DNA from: Anopheles merus
Lineage: Eukaryota > Arthropoda > Insecta > Diptera > Culicidae
Assembly: GCF_017562075.2 (NCBI RefSeq)
Contig: NC_054084.1
Location: 23,834,285-23,898,284, forward strand
DNA: 64,000 nt
Reading direction: 5' to 3'
Below, in pieces: positions 50,781-62,200 of this stretch. The notes beneath the pieces were generated by a model, which did no database searches, was not told the DNA's origin, and saw nothing but the letters and a program-made list of their open reading frames with translations. Made by a program: the position numbers and the translations under genes. How positions within the stretch are numbered: position 1 is the first letter of the stretch; each line of letters begins with the position of its first letter.

Positions 50781-52365
50781 ATATCTTTGATAACTGAGCA
50801 GGTTGGAACGTTCTGATATAAGATGGAATAGGTAGGACGAAAAGTGGCAAAATTTGGTGAAGGTGTCTATAATTCAGAAAACGATATAATTGGTAGTACA
50901 TATCCGTGCAGATGTAAGTGATAGTATTAAATGAAAAAAAAAAACTGTTTTTCAGTAACAATTTGTTTACAGAAGATTTAAGCCATTTAACTAGTTCTAC
51001 CAGTAGTTCTGCATTCATCGCAACCAGTAGCAATCCACTCAAGTTAGTCAATTAGGTTAGGAGGTCATTACTTCTGCTTTAATAGGGTCGAGCGTTCCCT
51101 GCTATCTTGGAGTTTATAAAGCTTCCTTTCTCTTCCAGATCAGAAGTTAATTGTAGACGCTATTTATGAGTCCAAAACCTGCACTACTTACCAGATGCTA
51201 ATATCCTGATCTTGTTTGATGTTTAAACCCATTTTTATTTATTGTTACGTTTTTCTGGTCCTAGCAACGATGTATCTTCACAAATGATGTAAAACTGGTA
51301 GCAAGGGGTCTTGAACGCGGCTGGATGCCAATACGGCATGAGAGAAAATACAATTGCTGCTCTACATCAGGTGACAGTGCTGTAATATGTTTATTTTGAC
51401 ATAAGCAATAGCATGATTTTGCACCGATTTCACAACAGGACGGTCACTGCAGGTATTCAACATGATTGACGATCACCCACTGCTTTCTGACATTGAGCCA
51501 ATGTATGAAAAACTTTCACCTTTTCCTCTGTACACCGTTATCGCCTGGAATTTCGGAAAATAAATCAATCAATTGGTAAACTATTTCTTTGAATTTGAGA
51601 AATATGACCCGTAATTTCGCTTCTAAGCATTGTTTTCAATATTGACACTTCTTGTCCTAACAACATGTCCTAATGTATCATGCGTTGAAAGAAAAGAGAG
51701 AGTTTTAAATCATAGACAAGAATTTATGGAAAAAAACACGAATACTGTCACTGGAAATCTTATAAATAAACTTCGAAATATATTTCGGGATAGTAAAATG
51801 ACAGAGAGCTAGATGTAAATTCCCACCATTCCTTTGAAATATAGTTGCGTTTAATCTGACGCATGCAAACGCATGGTTGAAACATAATCTCCATTTCCTT
51901 TTAATTCTTTATTTTGCTTCCCTTGCACGTGTTCGAGTAACCCCTTTTCGTTTTTTAAACTTGTTAAACAACTCGACAAATAATATCGTGGTGGTACGCA
52001 AGGTAAGGTACGCATCAAAACTAGTTAACGTGACCTGTGCATTAAATGCTGCTATGTTGTGACAACTTGGGTATGAACGTTTACCCTAAGGCACTCGTAG
52101 CCTCAAGCGCTCTTCTTTGCTCAGAAGTGAAGGGGTTAAACAGGAAGAATGTCATTACATACATACATTAACACAATAGACAAAATGAATAGTTTTTTTT
52201 TTGTTATTTAAATTGGTACATATTTTTGCATAAAACATTAATATTATGTTTTGTGAATTTCGTGACTCCTATTTAAAATAAATGTAAAATTATTTTGCCT
52301 GTGTAGTTGGAATCAGTACGAGTAAATTTTATAATTTGTCCCACAAAAGTAGCAGTAAGAAAAGT
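50781..52365. other. Right-arm unique spacer, first part, with weak ORF fragments
   Basis: No counterpart in the left arm. Three short frames look somewhat protein-like. 51451-51563 reads as a C-terminal piece ending PLYTVIAWNFGK. 51630-51812 begins with a hydrophobic stretch FSILTLLVLTTCPNVSC but has no ATG. 51877-52062 begins NLHFLLILYFASLARV, also lacks an ATG, and contains a donor-like AAG|GTAAGG. Together they could be remains of a secreted-protein gene, but I cannot assemble one. Confidence 0.35.
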
Positions 52366-52378
52366 TACTATGTTTTGT

Positions 52379-52563
52379 TCTTTTATTTGGCGTAACGTCC
52401 TCCGCGGACATGCTGGTCTATACAGGCTTTCGACACTTAATTCATTACCACGCAGCCGGATAGTCAATCCTTGCTACGGGGGACGGTCCATTCTAGGATT
52501 GAACCCATGACGGGCATGTTATTGTGTCGTTCAAGTTGACGACTGTACCACGGGACCGCCCCA
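52379..52563 (-). mobile_element. Full-length SINE (Sine200-like) with perfect 13-bp target-site duplication
   Basis: On the minus strand it begins GGGGCGGTCCCGTGGTACAG, with A-box TGGTACAGTCG (52540-52550) and B-box GGTTCAATCC (52496-52505), as in tRNA-derived SINEs. It ends GACGTTACGCCAAATAAAAG. Identical 13-bp repeats TACTATGTTTTGT flank it (52366-52378 and 52564-52576). The 3' half differs from that of the copies at 18308 and 32334, so two SINE subfamilies are present. Its promoter boxes are intact. Confidence 0.93.
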
Positions 52564-52576
52564 TACTATGTTTTGT

Positions 52577-53166
52577 ATATCTTTCGAAACTCAACCATTT
52601 ATTATTTAATCTATTCACATATGCACCAAAAGCATGTGGAAATGGCTAACATTTAAATGGGTATTTTTTCATCCAGTATTCTGTAGGACTTGTATGCATC
52701 TGTAGAAAAAAAAGGTTTATTGATTGAAATTGTATATTTACAAGATTTTATGTAAAAATTTGCTTGTACTACAATGCTTTTAAAACCACATAAAAATCGT
52801 GAATGTATTTAAAAAAATCTCAGATAGTCTTGCATTTACAACAAGTATTTACTTGACAAACCAATTGTTCGTGATTTTCTTCACTAAAATTAAAGAAAAG
52901 CCACCGTATACTAGTTACTCAGATTATATTTCATTTCCTCAGCGTCTTTTCACGTTCGCTCTTTTAGAAGCGAACCCTACAAAATACCCTACGAAAACGG
53001 CGACAAATTGTTCTTGTCGATGTTTATCAAATTATACGGTGTTTGTATTGTTTGTGTGATTGAAAATTACAATTGTCATGAATGTATTCAAATACCTTGA
53101 AGAATTTAAAAAATGATTGCTACAAGGGTAAAAAATGTAAGACTTACAGACAAAAATAGGTGCGAG
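52577..53166. other. AT-rich spacer with an unassigned ORF
   Basis: An 86-codon frame at 52799-53059 has a non-ATG start and a cysteine cluster (NCSCRC). TTTCCTCAG at 52935-52943 could be a splice acceptor inside it. Function unknown, and it may be chance. Confidence 0.35.
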
Positions 53167-53297
53167 TCAAAAATTGATACTCACTGTAAAAAATTGATGC
53201 CTTAGAGGGAAAAATTGAAGCGTACTGTCGAAATGTGATGCCTTAGAGGCATTTGATGCGCACTATCATAAATTGAAGCCTTAGAGCCAAAATTTGG
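53167..53297. repeat. Degenerate minisatellite, about 3 units of roughly 40 bp
   Basis: CTTAGAG recurs at 53201, 53242 and 53280 (spacing 41 and 38 bp), each time preceded by TGATGC or TGAAGC, with AAAATTGAT-like and GC-x-ACT-like segments between. It is a short tandem array with indels, unlike anything else in the window. Confidence 0.65.
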
Positions 53298-56200
53298 TAG
53301 CTACGATTGTACAACAAATCGTCTGAATTAGAAATTTGCGACATAAAATAGTAGAATAGTAATAAAAACTTTCAATATATCTCGGTTTACAAAAACTGTT
53401 TGTTAAAAAAGCCATTTAAAACAATCATTATATTTTAGGGCCATTTAGACAGTTGATAATAATATTCGTTACAATCCATCATATGTTCAACCTAATGATT
53501 TCCAAAATAACCATACTTTAAATATTTTACCATCAACGAAGGCAGCGGGAGAACTTTTGCAGCCAAAGGCTATTTGTGCGAGTGCCATAAACTACACCCC
53601 TACTGCATTTCCTGCGGCCACAATAAATCACCACCATTAATGTCAAGAATATCGTGCTAACCGTCAATCTGCCGTCCATCAGTGGCCAAAAACTGTCCTA
53701 CTTGGAATCGCGCAAAGCATCAGTGGTACCCACACAAACACACACACACACATACGATAGCGTGACAGAAAAACAACGCAACCGTTAGATGCAGGACAAA
53801 ACCGGTGCTAGGAGAAGGAGGAGGATATAAAAAAGCAATAATTTTCACCAATACCAGCACGAAAAGGCTGAAGAGGTATTCACGCGCTGGCACCTTGCTG
53901 ACGATCGTTTGACTGATTATAAGTTACGATAAAGATCTGTGCCTGGGGGATGTATGCCATTGGCCATGTGGCGTATAAAATATGGATCACTCCACCAATC
54001 CTTCGTTTTCGTTTGCTTCCTTGCTGCACAGAAGCAGTTGGAGTAGAAGGGAGGGATTGACTGATAAAATTGATTGAAAACGTTAATTTTATAAAACTGC
54101 CTATAGTGTAACGTATCAAGGCGCTAGCCTGTGTGGAGTAGAGTATCTGCAAATTGGTGCAGCATTACACAGAAGCGCATCACAACGTGCCACTGGTTTT
54201 CAACAAGCGAAACTGTGCGAGAATCGTTGAAGATGGATTCATAAATTCCGACAAAGCAAAGGCTAGACAGTTAGCCACGGCCCGAAGTCAACTTACGGAA
54301 ATGCATCATAGCTTCAAATGAGTCGTAGACATAACATCATAATTGCTCAAAATGAGGCCCCGTGTTCGTTGCTGCTCTAAAGAGTGTCTACTGACCTTTT
54401 CTGTCAATCTATTCTCTTTTTTTATTTTAAATTTAACAGTCAATGTCAGACCTAAACGTTTTTTTCGCAATAAAGAGGATAACGGATAACAAACTTAAAC
54501 GCATACAGTGGCTTTGTCTGTATTTTGTTGTTTTGAAAAATTATAAGTAAATTCGTACTATTTCAAATCGAATAGCTGCTGAACACATTGCTTAATTGTT
54601 GTAGTTAAAAATTTGAAGTTAGTTGTAGTTCAAAACAAGTAGTTAAATTTTTTATTTTTTTTATATTTTAACGTGTTTTGTACACATATTTGCCACTTAA
54701 CGATGCTAATTGTCTATCTTTTATTCTTTTTAAATAGCCTGCTTCCTTGTTTTTTAACTAGATTTAAAATTCTGACGGCACTGTAGCGTAAAACATTTTG
54801 TTTGATTACTTGTATTGATTCAAAAACTCATTTTATATTCATTTCTGAAACAATACCATGAAATAAGGACATGAAGCTCCGAAACACTTGCTGTATCGCT
54901 TTCGATGCACTAGATCATATAATTTTCCCTGCGCAATATAATTCCATCAACCTTCAGGTGATTACGATCGCTGTCTTCCCATCGGACTTCAGCAGACGCG
55001 ATCAGCAGCGGAAGGGCGACCGGAAGTGACGAACAGCAACCTGAGTGGAGTAAAAACCATAATTCATTCATTTTTACAACCGTCACTTAGAGCGCACGCT
55101 CCACTTTTTTCGCACTCCGGACTCCAGCGAGATGCAATGATGCGATGCTCAAAAGGGCGGGACAAGGTGGAGCGACGGTGTGTCGAGATTCACCAACACA
55201 TCATAGCAACTTCATCCAGGCAGTACCAGTGGAGTGGCCTGTGTAAGCAAATACATAACACAGGCAGCAACCGTATTTGCCGACGGCATTTGGTTGCACG
55301 GGAACTTACTGCCCTTTTTTGGCGTTTAATTTGATATCATACTTCAACGAGCGGAGTGTTAACGAATAATGCGGACTTGAGTCAATAATGAAAATTTTAG
55401 TTTTATTTGCAAAACATTGCAAAACACTGAATGTGTGTATCTTTTTATAGCATTCCCAGCCTAACACATATTCTCTACGTTGATTCCGGTAGCTTTATGA
55501 CGGTTGTTCGTGTCACTTAAAGAAACATTTCTGAAGCGTCACGACACGGGCAATCTGGGTGCGTTGTGGCGAGAGCGAGTGAGATGAAATGTTTATGTTG
55601 AGGTTTTTTGCCTCCCTGTCCTTCCTATGCAGAGGGTAAATTTGCATAGAATCGCTTCACAGTGGTTAAGTGCGATTTCTCCTCATGGCTGTGCGTTCGG
55701 CCTTTACAGTGGTGTGAGTGGTTAGCAATAGCACGAACTTCCCCTGAGTAGTGCGTTTTCCTGGTGCTGTAGGGGAAACTCACCCTACGGAACTGTCTGT
55801 GTGTGTGTGTGTACTGCTTAGGGGTGAGTTACCCTTCGGTAACTCAACGTGCTCGTGCACTAACACCGATGCAGTCCGTTCCCCCTCGAACGTTCCATGC
55901 ACGCACACACTCTCGCACAGATGCAGGTGGTAGCAGCGAACCTCTCGTTCAAAAGATGGTCTAAGGGGGGGAAGAAGTGCCATAGCCTCCTTTTCACGTT
56001 CACTGCTCCTTAATACGCTTGATCAAAAACGCAGAAACCGACACGGTCGTGTGTGTATTTTCCACACAAAATCCGATCGAACTGGTCAACCTGGCCGGCA
56101 GCCCCCCACCCTCACCCTCTCTAGTGATGCACAAAACCCAAAAGCTGGCTGGGTGGGGAATGGGAACAGATGGGCATCAAAATGCACCGTGCCACACCGA

Positions 56201-57288
56201 AGCATCACCATCCACCGAGGTGGGGGGGGGGGGGGGTGAGTATAGGTCAGAGTGGGAAGACATTTCGCACAAACAACAAACCATACCAGCGAACATTTTG
56301 TCCGGCAAACCGCGGGTTCAGTCGCTTTCGGACGCGATCGGTTTTTGCATCCCTGCGCAACAAGAAGGTTACGTCCGCGGTTCGCCGGCTAGTCGGTGGG
56401 CGAAAACAGTCGGTGTGTGTGTCGGTAGTTTTCGAGGGTGAGGAGGGAGCGGGAAGGAAGGGTGAAGTGACGCGTGGTGAGAGTCATAAAAAGAAACATA
56501 TGATTTATGTCGTACCGTTCATCGACTGTCTGATCGACCCCCAACCGTGGGCGGGAAAAGGGGGGCCAGTAGAGGGAGAAGGAGAGAGAGAGGAGGGAAC
56601 CCGCTGATGATGGTGATTGTGTTCATGTGTTTATGTGTGTTTCTTGAGCAGTGTTTGTGTGATGGTGTGTGTGTGTGTGCAAGTGTGTATTTGTAAAATA
56701 AGAAACCGTTCGCGCCTGTTGGAGCGTTTCCATTCCATCCGTTTCCTGTTGAGCGAGCAAGGAACGAATCGAACGGTAAGAAACATCCCCAACCCAACCC
56801 AGCCGGTACGGATTGGGGGAAAATTTTCGTCTCAAGATTTTGATGAGCACAAGGAGGATGATGAGTTGTGGATGACAATTGCCAATTGATGGATTTAAGT
56901 ACAACGAACTGAGTATTTCAAATTTTAATTTAAAACATAAATCGAATCGAATTATTTTTAGCGAAAAGAATTTATTTTCCATTTTTCTGAAATGCTAAGT
57001 ACAACACATCCAAACAAAAGAAGCTACTCCAAGTATCCGATCTATTACCAATGCTGCCAAAAATAACAAGTGGCACGCGACCAAACTCACGTTTTGCCCG
57101 GCTTTAGCTGACACGCTTTGCTGCTACTTAAAATAAAACAAAAACGACTTATAAAATCACATGTTTCTTCTATCCTCTCATGGCGTACTTCTAATCTCCT
57201 CTTTACGGAGCGGATATGATATGGAGTACCAAGTGAATCGGCAACCAAGTGGGAAACTGTGGATGTGGGCTATATACTAGAAGCGACA

Positions 57289-57304
57289 GGAGAGAGAGAG
57301 AGAT

Positions 57305-57357
<53 letters not shown>
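57289..57357. repeat. (GA)n microsatellite, about 69 bp
   Basis: Nearly pure GA dinucleotides with two GATAGA interruptions near the left end. A pure purine strand of this length can adopt triplex-type structure and often binds GAGA-type factors in insects; here it is also simply hypervariable DNA. Confidence 0.92.
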
Positions 57358-57362
<5 letters not shown>

Positions 57363-57777
57363 ATGTCATACAATTGAAGTCATCCCACGTACCTTTTTGT
57401 TTCTGATGAAAAATTGGCTAGTAGTTATTAAACTGACAATAAAGCTGTATCTACCAAGTGTCAATAAAGCAGTATAGCCACAAACCCGAATACTACGAAG
57501 TAGTAACGAGAGAATGCCAAGCCAAACGGATGTACAAGAAACCAAAGTGTATAGAAGGAGAGCTACAAACCTACCCATCCTTCAATCGAACCGACCAGCA
57601 GGAAGAGCAAAATAAGAGTGTGAAATCCAAGTTAACTCGATAAGTGCGATATAGAAAACAGATTAGTCACGGTGAGAATGGGGACAGGGGGGAAGGGGTC
57701 GTTGCAGACAACGTCATCGACTACAGGAGCCGGTGTGCGTAAGCCGGCTCATGGCAGCCTGAGTTTTTGCGGAGAAA

Positions 57778-57793
57778 AAAAGAGAGAGCGAGC

Positions 57794-57840
<47 letters not shown>
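57778..57840. repeat. (GA)n microsatellite, second array
   Basis: About 63 bp of GA repeat with GCGAGCGAGG interruptions at the start, some 420 bp from the first array and in the same strand sense. Confidence 0.9.
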
Positions 57841-57841
<1 letters not shown>

Positions 57842-59274
57842 AAATGAGTGCGTAGCGTAAAAATGTTCCAACATTTCTCCCGCAACCCGTTCTGCCGTCG
57901 TGCCCAAACGCCGTGGAAAACGAAGTATGACCGCGGGACTGTTGAATTAGTGTTTACGGATTTTCCACTCCTTTATGAACTGGTCTATATATCGGGCTGG
58001 GAGGGGAAGGGGATGTTGGGGGTACTGCTTTCAATGGATTTTGTTGTTGCCGTGTGTTTCAGCTATCATTTATGTTTTCTGTGTTGTTTTCTTTATTTTA
58101 GGAATGCATTTGTTTCCATTTGCATAGTATTGTAGCATTATGCTACAATTGATTTTGGTATTTTATTGTAAACATTCCTCAGCACTTAAAATAAAATTGA
58201 ATGAAACGCGAAAGACATTTTTTGAGGTTGAGGACGAGAAAATTATAAAAGATGCATGAGTTGTTCTTCCTCGCCGATAGATGGCAGCACTAATCGTTAA
58301 AAAATGCAAACACACATAAGGCGTTCAATTTATACATTGGGTTGGATTTCATGTAAATATTTGAGTAAAGTACTTCGTTTCGAGAGATTTTTAATACAAT
58401 ACTACAACATTCAATCAATTCCATTCTGAGGTTGCGTTGAGATGATTAATGGGAAGATTCTAATAATTATTTCTTGCTGTTTCTTCCTTGTCATACATAA
58501 AATGAGCGAATAGAAGATGGAATTTGATAGCTCTATTTTTGGGATTGTAAAGTATTAAAAAAAGGATTTTTTAATAAACTATTAAAAACAAACTAGCATT
58601 GCCATCTCTTTGCAAATGCACTCAGATTCGTGCAGCAAAAATATCTAAATAAGAGTAGTAATTACGTTGGTGTCATCTCCTATTCATTAAACCTTCATCA
58701 GCGGGTACAGTTGATTGCAAAAGAGTGCGTTTTCCATTGAGTGAGCCAATGTTAAAAAATCATCTTAATGTGTATCATTTTTTTCTCATTCAATAATGTC
58801 AATTTAATGATAAAACAATCAGTGATGGACTGGAATTTAAATCATTAAAGATGCGTTACACTGTACGCACAGCCCTAATTGTGTGCATATGAAATGCAAG
58901 TAACTGTCTCACGTTTGTTTTTATCTCAAAGCGTTTCGGGCGTATCCGAATCAACTCATTCGTGTCAGACAAAAAGCGATATTATCGCTCAATTTTATCG
59001 CTCAACAGAGAGACATTTTTTTTCTTCTTTTTTTGTTCTGAATTGTAAATCACTTGCAATCATGCAAATGAGGAACGTCTAGATAAAAATCAATGAAAAA
59101 AACCAAATGGTATCATTCTCTCGATTGATTGATAGACAGCTGTATCAAAACGATTGATAAAATCGACTGCAAAAGTCAACATTTGCAAAACCTAACCATG
59201 GACAATATAGCCTTTGTAAGTTTAAAATAGAGTTTGTTACATTTTAAACATTTTATATCCAATTATTTAAAAAA

Positions 59275-62200
59275 CATTGCATGCATATCTATCAGCCTCA
59301 GCTTGAAAACTTGGCAAGTTATTTGGCGTGAAATATCACGACAACAATGACTGATCCCGATCCCGGTTATGGTTCCATCCGCTGCCACCCGACATCAACC
59401 TCACGGATGGAAAGCGAAAGGTTGACACATTTGCAACGAATTTCACTCATTCCGCACATATCCCACATCCCGGATGAAACATTGAAGCGGACGGTGATGC
59501 AATGGAACCGAAACCGTTTAATCAATGGAACGTCACGTTTCGCAGGACATTACTGTCAACTATAAATCAGTGCATCACGTACGGGGAGCGCTTGGGATTG
59601 GTCGTGATCGCTCCGGAGTTCCGGTGCATTTTGGTCTTATCTCCGCTTGGCTTTTGCTTACTGCATGCTTCCTGCATTCTTCATCCACTACCGTTCATAG
59701 GCGAGCCAAATCTGTAACATGGTGGAGGTAATGCTGGTTAAATACCATCGTTGCAGTAGCGGACGAAGGGACACGAGCGAAGGAGTTGAATGTTATCGGA
59801 AAATTTATGACGCATTCAGAAATTAGAGCTGCTCATCGGCATGATTTTGCAAGTGACAAGCACTATGAAGGATGGCTGAAGTGGCACATGCCGACACCTG
59901 CGAGAGGAATACTTAAGCGCTTGCCAAGGCCATAGCGGATTGCACAATAATTGGCTCATATGCTAGCCAAAATTTCATTGAAAAGTAGTTGTTGTTAGCC
60001 TGTAGCCAAAATTCCAAATTTAAAATACTGTTCAATTCGATACAATTATACATAAATCAATTCAAACCAATGAAATCAATCAAAACTCAAGAACTTTCAT
60101 CATTTTTAGATAATTAACAACTCATAAACTGCAGAATGTAGAGCCGTTGCCTTGCTCAAATGATTGAAATTTTATTTTCAATTGAAAAGCTTTTGAAACA
60201 CCATCAAATTCAAAACGACCGCTTTTGGACTATCCCAACGGAACCGAACCATCCGTAAAACACTCACAAAAGGAATTTCCACAGCGTCAAATAAGTCACC
60301 GCTCTGCTTTGCGCCATCGAATGTGGCGGTCGGTATCAATAAAAGCGTTCAGCTGAAGCGTTGAGCAGGTCTATAAATTTGCTTATCAACGCTTCAATTC
60401 GATGCGCTTTCGTACAGCAGTCTCGTTTGAATGAAGCCGCACAGCGTTCCCATTAGTGTGAGGCTGTTGTACCGGCTGGCTGGACAACGGTGAAAGATTG
60501 ATGGTGTCTTGCAGCAGACGGGAGAGGGAGAACAACAAGATCGCCGGGATGATCATTTGAGGCTGTTTTGATGAAACTCTCATCCCGTGGATTATAATTT
60601 ACATTAGCAGTCGTTCGAAATGAAACCCATTTCGGGCTCGATGGATTTGTGATGCGGCTTGTCGATCGTGTTGTTTTAATCAGGTTCGCCACAGCAATTT
60701 CCTGTCCAGCGGTCGCCTTGATTCGGCCTGCGACATCGCTTAGCATCTTGGCCGATCGGCCGATCAGTTCAGCAGCATGGTAGCATGGGAATCGGTTTGA
60801 GGTATTGAGAACGACACCGATTCAATAACAATAAATCCACCGCCAGACGCTTAATTCGATCGTCTTCTTCCCGATTGCAGGGCAAAGCGAAGAGAATGGC
60901 TGGCGGTGGAGCAGGGATAAGATGGGCTCTTAATTTGTGATCATGGCCCGATCATTGCTGGTTCTGGTGGCTGGAAATGGCTCAGCCTGGACCAATGGTC
61001 GCTACAGGCCAATGGCGATGGATGGTAGATGGCGAAGGAGCCTTGTGATCGTAAAGTTGGTGAGCCTCCCTTCGGAAAGGAGCGAATGGCAGTGTGGGTC
61101 AATGAAATGTTGATTAACATTAATATCCACCACACTCTCCGTGTATGTGGCGTTCCGCAGCGATTCGTTTGATGGTCCGACCGCGGAACGGTGAATGTGA
61201 CGAGTGGAGCGTGATGGCTGCTTTGCTGACCGGGTAGCGAGCGACATAATTTGTGAGCTTAAGAAAAATCTGTTTTTATCATATTTTCGGTGTATTCATG
61301 ACATAAATTTTTGAAAAACATCAACCAGAGCTTGGAAAGAGCTTCGATTGTTGAAAAAAACTGTATAACATATATGATTGGATGAGTGATGATTCGTGAG
61401 AGAATGAAAGAGTAGTGGATGCCTTATAGTGTTACACATAAGCCAAATCTATTTGAGAAAAGCTATTATTTTAATTGTATCAACATCATACCAAATTGGC
61501 ATCTGCTCAAAACTGTAATGTCATATGGTATATACTCTCAACTGTTTAAATCACAAAATGGCAGAGAGTGGTAGTCATACACAGACAACCTGTGGCAAAA
61601 GTTATTTCAAGTTAAAGATGTGTTGTTTAAAGGATCTAGAAGAAAATCAAGTTCAGCAATGAACATGATGCAAGCAAACAATATCGAAATGTTCATTTAA
61701 ATAAATAAATGAAAATAAAGTATCTAAGTTATTCTAAGCAAATGGCCCTCAGTTTCCAGCAAAAGTTCTCGTACAGGACCACAAAGGATTATCCTCAAAA
61801 GTCTTGTTATTCTACCTTGCTCCATGACGTCGACAAGCTCCACCAGTCGTCCACCATTCCAGGACGTCATGCCACACGATGAGATATTGAAACGCACTGG
61901 CCTGTCGGTTTATGTCTCAGCTGGAGGACAATCCGGTCCCATGTTGTGGTAGAGCATGCATGAGAGCAAAAAACATCTTGTATTCCATTACCCCCACTGT
62001 GAGGTGCACTTTCCACTGCACGATTGAAGAGCAGAAATCGGACGTAACGGATGGGAAGCGTATTAAGGACGATCGAATTAAGAGCTTTTTGCTTTGATGA
62101 GGATAAGATTTGTTGCCACTGCATTTGCTTTTCTCGATGATGCTTACCAATCGATGGAAAATTATGTATTTCTCTTCGATCGAAAGAACACGACAGAGAC

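Larger units (their letters stand above)
53298..59274. other. Right-arm unique spacer, last part; simple repeats, no supported gene
   Basis: 53.3-55.0 kb is AT-rich with a CA tract at 53729-53751. 55.0-57.3 kb is GC-rich with a (GT)n run near 55797-55812, a 15-G run at 56222-56236 and (GT)n near 56664-56678. Two GA arrays follow. 58.1-59.27 kb is AT-rich, with a 9-bp-arm hairpin at 58129-58149. The GC-rich part has many overlapping frames but no recognised domain; it could be UTR or promoter DNA of a gene outside the window. Confidence 0.5.

Noticed and set aside
52496..52550. tRNA-like A-box and B-box
   Set aside because: They belong to the SINE head; no cloverleaf or anticodon arm of a real tRNA gene is formed.
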